DNA of 37,388 nt, taken from the NCBI GenBank assembly GCA_020053015.1, contig JAGVNY010000249.1, forward strand, positions 1 to 37,388, in the 5' to 3' direction. Origin of the DNA: Candidatus Zixiibacteriota bacterium. GTDB lineage: Bacteria > Zixibacteria > MSB-5A5 > JAABVY01 > JAHJOQ01. Under the pieces are notes generated by a model. It was not told the DNA's origin. It ran no database searches and saw only the letters and a program-made list of their open reading frames with translations. Shown here piece by piece: positions 31,845 to 37,388 of this stretch; position 1 is the stretch's first letter; each line of letters begins with the position of its first letter. Position numbers and translations under genes: made by a program.

Positions 31845-32711
31845 CTACTCGAATAAGTCGCGGTTGAGGTCAGGTTTCCTTGCCTTTTTGGCATTCCTCC
31901 AGAACTTCAGCGCGAGTGGATGCTTGCTCGCGAAGAGAGGGTAGTAGATAGTCGCGTTCGTATCCGTCGTTATTGCGGCATGTGGTTCGATCGCGTTTTC
32001 GAGCTCAATGAATCCCAGCGACTCAAGCTGTTTTCTGTAAAACTCCACCCGATCGTACTCGTGATTGCGCCAGTCTGGAGTGCCGAAGAACCTGTCCGCT
32101 TTGCTCTTGCTTACACGATACCGCTCCAAGTTCCTGTTCAGATCGAAAACGGAGAAGTGAATCAGAATATCCATTCTCTTGTATTCCGACAAGCGTCGAA
32201 TAGTATCAAAGTGAATGTCCAGACCTGATGGATCCAAGAATGCCACGGAAATGCAGCTCTCGACCACAGGAACGAACGACAGAATGCGACCTATGTCCGT
32301 ATTAGCATCCATATTTAGTACATATGCTGATCGGCTGCGTTCAGGAGAGGCAAGTTGAATTGCCTTCGCCAGAGAATCGGTCGCCCGTTTGTCGATGTCA
32401 ACAAGAATGTAGCTCGTGAAAGGCACCTTGAGCTTATAGGCTGCCAGCGAGGAGCCTTCGAATATCTCCCCGCGGTCGCGATCCATGCAGTATCCTGGAC
32501 CTGCAAACAAATCGATGTAGACTCTGTGAAGAAACTTCTTGCGCATAGCAGTGCTGAATATCTGCAAGTAATACAACCACAGATCTACCTTCGCCCGTGA
32601 TCGACTGTGTGCACACCGCACTGGAAGGCCGCCTTCGGCCTTCACCCTCTCGCAGATTCCCCCGATCCTATCTCTGTCCTCTGGTGTACAGATGTTGCAC
32701 TCCACACTCAT
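31845..32711 (-). CDS. tcmP: three-Cys-motif partner protein TcmP
   Basis: This is a 288-residue protein of the TcmP type. The core looks like a methyltransferase-type Rossmann fold: RVYIDLFAGPG (motif I), SYILVDIDKRA and FLDPSGLDIHF in place of a DPPY-like motif. An N-terminal cysteine cluster at Cys5, Cys8, Cys20 and Cys33 could form a small metal site. The start ATG at 32711 has GGGAGG before it. It precedes the three-Cys radical-SAM-like gene, with which it co-occurs widely. The pair has no established function as far as I know. It lies between housekeeping genes (comM, methyltransferase) with no mobile element visible. Confidence 0.8.
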   Translation of the reverse strand: MSVECNICTPEDRDRIGGICERVKAEGGLPVRCAHSRSRAKVDLWLYYLQIFSTAMRKKFLHRVYIDLFAGPGYCMDRDRGEIFEGSSLAAYKLKVPFTSYILVDIDKRATDSLAKAIQLASPERSRSAYVLNMDANTDIGRILSFVPVVESCISVAFLDPSGLDIHFDTIRRLSEYKRMDILIHFSVFDLNRNLERYRVSKSKADRFFGTPDWRNHEYDRVEFYRKQLESLGFIELENAIEPHAAITTDTNATIYYPLFASKHPLALKFWRNAKKARKPDLNRDLFE

Positions 32712-32797
32712 GAGCTTACCTCCCTTTGCTCATTCTGTCCATCGTTTTGTATGCCAATCTCACCTCGGAAGAAAGTGCAACGTCTTCATACATTGCT

Positions 32798-34333
32798 TTA
32801 CAACCACAAATTCCTATCCAGACTCCGATATTGGATCGCCTCTGAGATGTGAGCCGGTTTGATATCGGGGATACTTTCAAGGTCGGCAATCGTGCGGGCG
32901 ACTTTGATGATGCGGTCATAGGCGCGCGCTGAGAGCCCCAGCTTCGTAATTGCAAGTCGCAGAAGCCCCAACGATTGCTCGTCAACCGGACAGTACTTCT
33001 GAATATCCCGCGATTCCATATGCGCGTTGCAGAACATCTTCGGCTCGTCTTTGAATCTCTCAAGCTGTATCTTGCGCGCGGTGTTGACTCGCTTGCGGAT
33101 GACATCGGATTTTTCGCCCGACGGTTCCGATGACAAGTCTTTGAACTTGACCGCAGGTACTTCGATATGAATGTCGATTCTGTCGAGAAGGGGTCCCGAA
33201 ATCTTGGACATGTACTTCTGTATCTGCACAGGCGTGCAATTGCATTCGTGCGCGCTGTCTCCGAAGTACCCGCATGGGCACGGATTCATCGCTCCTGCCA
33301 ACATGAACTGCGCCGGATAAGTCAGTGACATCGAAGCCCGCGATATGGTGACGCGGCCATCTTCCATCGGCTGACGCATCACCTCGAGAACGTCCTTGCG
33401 AAATTCCGGCATCTCGTCGAGAAACAACACTCCATGATGCGCAAGCGACACCTCGCCCGGTTTGGGTATCCGCCCTCCACCGATCAGTCCGGCATCTGAG
33501 ATTGTGTGGTGAGGCGATCGAAACGGACGAGTTGCTATCAGCGCGGTGTTCGCGGGAAGAAGCCCCGCCACAGAGTGAATCTTAGTGGTCTCCAGTGCTT
33601 CCTCGAGAGTGAGGTCCGGCAGGATAGTCGGCAGGCGGCGCGTCAACATCGTCTTTCCGGAGCCCGGAGGTCCGATCAGTATGATGTTGTGCCCTCCCGC
33701 TGCAGCTACTTCGATCGCGCGCTTGGCGCCTTCCTGACCTTTGACATCAGAGAAGTCGACTTTGTACGTCCGCAATTCGCTGAAAACCTTGTCCATGTCG
33801 ATCTCGAAAGGTTTCACCGTCGTCCCGTCTTCGAGGAATTGCACAGCCTGTCGAAGATCGCCGACCGGATAGACTTTGAGTTTCCGTGCCATTGCGGCTT
33901 CCATCGCATTCTCACGCGGTACTATGAATCCTTTTTTCCCCGCACGTTCAACGTGGAGAGCCATCGGAAGCACGCCCGGCACGGGTCTAAGTGAGCCGTC
34001 GAGCGACAGCTCTCCCACCACCACAATCTCGGAGAAGTCTTCACGGAGAATCTGCCCGGTAGCGCTAAGGATCCCCATAGCAATAGGGAGATCGAACGCA
34101 GAGCCTTCTTTGCGAACGTCCGCAGGAGCGAGATTGATCGTGATCTTCTTGCTCGGAAATATGAAGTCCGAGTTCTTGATTGCTGACATTACGCGCTCCT
34201 TCGACTCCTTCACTGCGCCATCGGGAAGTCCTACGGTCGCGAAGGACGGGAGCATCTGTGTTATGTCAGCCTCGACTTCCACGGTGTAAGCATCAATGCC
34301 GAGCACCGCCGATGAAAGCACCTTCGCAAGCAT
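32798..34333 (-). CDS. comM: ComM/YifB-type magnesium-chelatase-like AAA ATPase
   Basis: This is a 511-residue protein. The N-terminal Lon-protease-like (ChlI) domain (about 20-140) is followed by an AAA ATPase domain with Walker [12 protein letters not shown] and Walker [10 protein letters not shown]. The C-terminal magnesium-chelatase-like helical domain has [18 protein letters not shown]. ComM is a hexameric DNA branch-migration helicase that aids integration of incoming single strands during natural transformation. Many non-competent bacteria also carry the gene. A cysteine-rich insertion [10 protein letters not shown] with following Cys residues is normal for the family. ATG at 34333 has GAGG upstream. 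Confidence 0.92.
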   Translation of the reverse strand: MLAKVLSSAVLGIDAYTVEVEADITQMLPSFATVGLPDGAVKESKERVMSAIKNSDFIFPSKKITINLAPADVRKEGSAFDLPIAMGILSATGQILREDFSEIVVVGELSLDGSLRPVPGVLPMALHVERAGKKGFIVPRENAMEAAMARKLKVYPVGDLRQAVQFLEDGTTVKPFEIDMDKVFSELRTYKVDFSDVKGQEGAKRAIEVAAAGGHNIILIGPPGSGKTMLTRRLPTILPDLTLEEALETTKIHSVAGLLPANTALIATRPFRSPHHTISDAGLIGGGRIPKPGEVSLAHHGVLFLDEMPEFRKDVLEVMRQPMEDGRVTISRASMSLTYPAQFMLAGAMNPCPCGYFGDSAHECNCTPVQIQKYMSKISGPLLDRIDIHIEVPAVKFKDLSSEPSGEKSDVIRKRVNTARKIQLERFKDEPKMFCNAHMESRDIQKYCPVDEQSLGLLRLAITKLGLSARAYDRIIKVARTIADLESIPDIKPAHISEAIQYRSLDRNLWL

Positions 34334-34580
34334 CTCTAACCTCTATTGTGATTTGAGTCCTATCATCAAAGTCCGAAACGGCTCACGGCTGCCGCTGACA
34401 GGATATCCACGAAGTCCCCACTTCTTGCTCTTGTCCACCAAGGCGTGGGACCGCATCTCTTTCGATCTCGCAATATAGTCTGAAGGAACGCGCATCTCCA
34501 AGCCAAAGATCACGAGAGGCGGTGACAGATTCTGTCACCTTATCTGGTGCGCAAACCGATTGCTGTCAAGAACGCTGGTG
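34334..34580. other. intergenic region between VOC gene and comM
   Basis: No gene is supported here. A short perfect hairpin lies at 34521-34539. A 60-codon plus-strand frame (34296-34478) overlaps comM and has no ribosome binding site. Confidence 0.4.
34521..34539. repeat. short perfect hairpin
   Basis: Arms GGTGACAGA and TCTGTCACC surround a single T. It follows the end of the VOC gene on the minus strand, but no T-run follows, so it is not a clear terminator. It could be an operator-like palindrome. Confidence 0.4.
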
Positions 34581-34976
34581 TTATGACTTAGAGTGAAATT
34601 GGGGAACCGACTCAGAAGTGTACTCGCGGAATCCGACTATGTAGCCGTCCGGGTCGGTTACGAACATGTAGCGACCAAATTCGTAGCTCTTGACGCCCCC
34701 GACCGGTTCGACATTGAATGATCGAAGTCTGGTAGCCATTCGATCCAGATTCTCGACTTCGAAATTGACGGATACGCCAATGGTAGCGAGCGCCTCCGAC
34801 TTCTGCATCAGAGTTTCGCCTCTCCGATGGAGGGCAAGATGCACCGACCCGATTACGAACTCCGCCCAGCCGGGGCTTTTGAATTTGAGGGGGATTCCAA
34901 TGACATCCTTGTAAAAGCTCACAGATTGACCGATGTCACTCACTAACAGAATGATAGTGTCGATCCTCTTGACCAT
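34581..34976 (-). CDS. VOC-superfamily (glyoxalase-like) protein
   Basis: This is a 131-residue vicinal-oxygen-chelate protein with paired beta-alpha-beta-beta-beta units. The first (VKRIDTIILLVSDIGQSVSFYKDVIGIPL) is typical, and the second ends with YMFVTDPDGYIVGFREY, which supplies the usual Glu ligand. The first-half His ligand position is not a His (TIILLV), so the metal site may be incomplete and the protein may not be a true glyoxalase. GAGGA precedes the ATG at 34976. It stands alone. Confidence 0.8.
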   Translation of the reverse strand: MVKRIDTIILLVSDIGQSVSFYKDVIGIPLKFKSPGWAEFVIGSVHLALHRRGETLMQKSEALATIGVSVNFEVENLDRMATRLRSFNVEPVGGVKSYEFGRYMFVTDPDGYIVGFREYTSESVPQFHSKS

Positions 34977-35108
34977 GTCGTCCTCGCCGAGCTTGCCCCA
35001 TTGCTGTAGAACGGCCAGGCGCGACTGAACCTTTAGCTTCCAAACTCATTAACTGCGTTTCATCTACTGAGGCGTCATCAGGACCTGGTTCTGCAAGCTG
35101 CTTGCCGG

Positions 35109-35144
35109 AAAAGAAGAGCGGCCCTGCAATAAACAGAGCCGCTC
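35109..35144 (-). terminator. intrinsic terminator of the haem-binding-protein operon
   Basis: On the minus strand, a stem of about 11 bp (GAGCGGCTCTG with CAGGGCCGCTC, one G-T pair) has a 7-base loop and is followed by TTCTTTT. It lies about 20 bases past the stop of the lipoprotein gene. This is the clearest terminator in the window. Confidence 0.85.
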
Positions 35145-35166
35145 GAATACACGAGAAATTGTCGAG

Positions 35167-36354
35167 TTAGAATCCTATGTCTTCCGAATGCCCTGTGACG
35201 CGGAGTCTCTGGAATTCAACTGTCCATGTACCGTCCTGAAAACGACCCTTTGCAAGTATGTCGGCTGCAGAGAAAGAAGGAATGCCAGCGACGATCCCTG
35301 GGACGGTTGATCCGACTTCCCAGTCAAGCGAATCGACACCGACAACATCCTTCTGGCCAAACACCTGGTACCCTTGCGCTTCCCATTCCCAGAAAGGATA
35401 TGAAGCGTCGAAATCCGGGTCGAGCTTATGCGTGAATATGGGGTGAATAACCGTTCGCGCTGAAGTACCAGAGCCTACCGTCTCCTCAATGAGATCGTTG
35501 GACAAGTAAACCGGCGAGCCGAGGTCAAGCCACAATCCGTTGGGTTGCGGACCTGAGGCCAGCCTTGCGTCAACAGCAAAGCCGTTGTAATTGGAGAGCA
35601 CTGATCCCCACTGCCACACGTCGAGACGAGTCGTGTCGGAAGGAGTATACATCCCGCCCCCGAGATCCGCATGGCATGCAATACGGCAACCTTCAGTCTC
35701 CCAATTGACTCTGTCCGCGAACCTGCCTTGCAGAAGCCAGAATAAAGATAGGCGATCATCGACATCTGATGACTTGGTCCACAGAACTTCGTCAAGATCG
35801 GGAGTACTCTTGTCGTCAGTTGAGGAATCCACCGACAGCGTCCCGCACGTCTTGTTCTCGCTCACTAAAAAGCTCAAGTCGCCTTCGGTGGCTGCTACCT
35901 CCTGCCATCTGACAAGCATATAGACATAGTCATTATCGTAGGCAAAGCGCATCCAGACAGTGTCGATGAAGACATCCGGGGCTCCGGACCTGCTGAGATC
36001 GACCCTTGAGAGGGGGGCACCCCAGATAGCATCGCCGTCATCAATACCGTCAATGACGGGCGGACTGATTACGGAGTCCATCAGCACTTTGCTTCCATCC
36101 AAACCCGCTGTTTCATCGGCTGTCAGCAAGACCGTCGCATTCCCGTTGTGGGCATCAGCCCTACCGTTGAATACTGCGATCGAAAAGATTGCGTCATCGG
36201 GCGGTGCAAGACTCCAATCCTCTCCGTCCCGCCCCTTGGTTCCCTGATCTCCAGCGTCACCCAGAGGTCCCTGGCTTCCTTCACATCCGAGCAATAACCC
36301 GATCGCTATGATGGGCAGGAGGAATAGAAGCTGGATTAGTCTTAGTCTCTTCAT
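35167..36354 (-). CDS. lipoprotein with collagen-like stalk and ethylbenzene-dehydrogenase-type haem-binding domain
   Basis: This is a protein of about 395 residues. It begins with a lipoprotein signal, hydrophobic LLFLLPIIAIGLLLGC, with the lipidated Cys near residue 24. Seven Gly-X-Y triplets follow at once (GSQ GPL GDA GDQ GTK GRD GED). The rest resembles the ethylbenzene dehydrogenase/DMSO-reductase-related haem-binding domain: PPVIDGIDDGDAIWGAPL, then FAYDNDYVYMLVRWQE, and NWETEGCRIACHADLGGG, which includes Cys and His. No CXXCH is present; haem b binding is expected from the family. It is probably anchored in a membrane outside the cytoplasm. ATG at 36354 follows GGAGGAGG; ATG 36366 is also in frame and overlaps the stop of the paralogue upstream. 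Confidence 0.75.
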   Translation of the reverse strand: MKRLRLIQLLFLLPIIAIGLLLGCEGSQGPLGDAGDQGTKGRDGEDWSLAPPDDAIFSIAVFNGRADAHNGNATVLLTADETAGLDGSKVLMDSVISPPVIDGIDDGDAIWGAPLSRVDLSRSGAPDVFIDTVWMRFAYDNDYVYMLVRWQEVAATEGDLSFLVSENKTCGTLSVDSSTDDKSTPDLDEVLWTKSSDVDDRLSLFWLLQGRFADRVNWETEGCRIACHADLGGGMYTPSDTTRLDVWQWGSVLSNYNGFAVDARLASGPQPNGLWLDLGSPVYLSNDLIEETVGSGTSARTVIHPIFTHKLDPDFDASYPFWEWEAQGYQVFGQKDVVGVDSLDWEVGSTVPGIVAGIPSFSAADILAKGRFQDGTWTVEFQRLRVTGHSEDIGF

Positions 36355-36365
36355 CTCCTCCTCCA

Positions 36366-37388
36366 TCAGAATTGCACGTCATCGCCGTGCCCGGTGTTTC
36401 TAAGCCGGCGCATCTCAACCGTCCAGAACTGCGATCCTGCCTCCCAAGACTTCACGCTTGCGCTGCACTCGATATTCGCGCGGCCACCCAATGGCGAGAT
36501 AGAAATGAAGCTCGGGATTGTATTGTTGTCCCTCCATTGCTTCGTCGTTGGCGGTGAAGCTACGAACGGAACCGCGTCGTAAGTCATCAATGGAGGCTCG
36601 GCGCTGTACTGCGGATCAAGCCTGTGCATGTACCGGATGACTTTCACCGTGCCGGAGATAATGATCGGCGGTTGTCCGGGAATGAACACCGTATCTGCCC
36701 ACGCTGAGTCAAGGTCGTTCGTCCTGAATGCAGGAGTCCCCTGGTCTCCAAAGACACCTTCCGAAGTGATGACTTCGTCGTCAAAAAACCCAAGATGGCC
36801 TGTGCGACCAGCCCGCCAGTGCCACAAATCCACAGAGCCGTCGCCAGACAGATAGATGTTGCTGTCAGCACCGTGATAAAGGAGCGCAGATCCGCTCGCA
36901 GCCCAGTCGGTGACGCCCTTAATAGGCCAATAGACAAAAGCTTGGTCTTCACCAATCGGAACACGATTCCATTTCAGACTTTCGGTTGACAGGTATTTCC
37001 AATACTCGGGGTTCCACGATGCAGTGGCGGAAAACAAAGTGAACGTTGAATCAACACCAACAGAATCGACGTTCTTTTCCTCCCACTGTATCATCATATA
37101 GATGTACCGGTCATCATATCCAGCTCTCAGGTATGCCGTCTCGATTCTGCTGTCGAGACCCCGGATGTTCTCGAGCGGGACGCTCGATAGTCCGGTCGAT
37201 CCTGCTCCCCACTCATCGAGTCCATTATCCTGACCGTCAAGAAGCGGCGGATTGTCGAGCTTCCGGCAGACGACCACGCTTTCGGATGGGCTGGTGGTCT
37301 GATTGAAAGTCAGCCTAATGACGTGATTCCCGTTGTGATCGTATTCGGATGCGTTTGTTATAGCCAGACCGAACATCATATCGCCTGG
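36366..37388 (-). CDS. paralogous ethylbenzene-dehydrogenase-like haem-binding protein, N-terminus outside window
   Basis: This is a paralogue of the next gene. The two align at YDHNGNHVIRLTFNQ versus ADAHNGNATVLLTAD, at PPLLDGQDNGLDEWG versus PPVIDGIDDGDAIWG, at AGYDDRYIYMMIQWEE versus FAYDNDYVYMLVRWQE, and at the extreme C-terminus (MRRLRNTGHGDDVQF versus QRLRVTGHSEDIGF). The reading frame remains open through the right edge (reading PGD before the first ATGs), so the apparent start at 37379 is not the true one. A lipoprotein signal and collagen-like stalk may lie beyond the window. It lacks the CRIACH cysteines seen in the partner. Its stop overlaps the first ATG of the partner, so both form an operon. 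Confidence 0.75.
   Translation of the reverse strand, partial: PGDMMFGLAITNASEYDHNGNHVIRLTFNQTTSPSESVVVCRKLDNPPLLDGQDNGLDEWGAGSTGLSSVPLENIRGLDSRIETAYLRAGYDDRYIYMMIQWEEKNVDSVGVDSTFTLFSATASWNPEYWKYLSTESLKWNRVPIGEDQAFVYWPIKGVTDWAASGSALLYHGADSNIYLSGDGSVDLWHWRAGRTGHLGFFDDEVITSEGVFGDQGTPAFRTNDLDSAWADTVFIPGQPPIIISGTVKVIRYMHRLDPQYSAEPPLMTYDAVPFVASPPTTKQWRDNNTIPSFISISPLGGRANIECSASVKSWEAGSQFWTVEMRRLRNTGHGDDVQF

Noticed and set aside
1-37388. CRISPR array, tRNA or rRNA genes, insertion sequences
   Set aside because: No regularly spaced repeats, cloverleaf-like sequence, rRNA sequence or transposase reading frame was seen on reading the window.

Overview
The window looks like chromosomal sequence from a Gram-negative, environmentally versatile bacterium. 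Base composition is moderate to slightly GC-rich in most of it. The lineage cannot be fixed without searches. The mix of ethylbenzene-dehydrogenase-like lipoproteins, a TreT-type glycosyltransferase with a DUF5752-type partner, an AftB-like GT-C protein and dispersed palindromic repeats would fit an uncultured lineage of the FCB neighbourhood (for example Zixibacteria-like), but this is inference. No rRNA, tRNA, CRISPR array, transposase or integrase was seen.

Layout. 1-3.0 kb: a DinB-family protein, then a visibly AT-richer cassette of two small unknown genes and an HD-domain, SAMHD1-like dNTPase. 3.0-5.7 kb (- strand): a sulfide/sulfane-sulfur operon of ArsR-rhodanese fusion regulator, DsrE-like protein and sulfide:quinone oxidoreductase, with a perfect palindrome over its promoter. 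5.7-9.4 kb (- strand): a nitric-oxide module of Rrf2-family Fe-S regulator, hemerythrin-like protein and quinol-dependent NO reductase, with similar 22-bp operator-like sites before the regulator and before the hemerythrin gene. 9.6-12.9 kb: an NmrA-like protein, a glycosyltransferase-like unknown protein and an exported PAP2 phosphatase. 13.0-16.0 kb: NikR with its operator and a CbiM/CbiN-like/CbiQ/CbiO nickel or cobalt ECF transporter. 16.0-23.8 kb (- strand): a complete kdpFABCDE potassium-uptake locus. 24.2-28.4 kb: an overlapping operon otsA-otsB-DUF5752-treT for trehalose metabolism, followed by an AftB-like GT-C membrane protein. 30.3-32.7 kb (- strand): a methyltransferase and a TcmP/three-Cys-motif radical-SAM-like pair. 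32.8-35.0 kb: comM and a VOC protein. 35.1-37.4 kb (- strand): two paralogous ethylbenzene-dehydrogenase-like haem-binding proteins. One is a lipoprotein with a collagen-like stalk and the other runs off the window; the operon ends in a clear intrinsic terminator.

How it works together. Several modules carry their own regulator and a readable operator: ArsR-rhodanese, Rrf2 and NikR. Most of the rest is stress physiology and transport: sulfide oxidation, NO detoxification, osmoprotection by potassium and trehalose, and nickel supply for enzymes not in the window. The two least explained units are the HD-dNTPase cassette at the left and the TcmP/three-Cys pair near the right. Both are accessory in character and are the best candidates for an undescribed or poorly described system. 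Dispersed hairpin repeats (two copies of a ~100-bp element and several short perfect hairpins) sit in the intergenic gaps.
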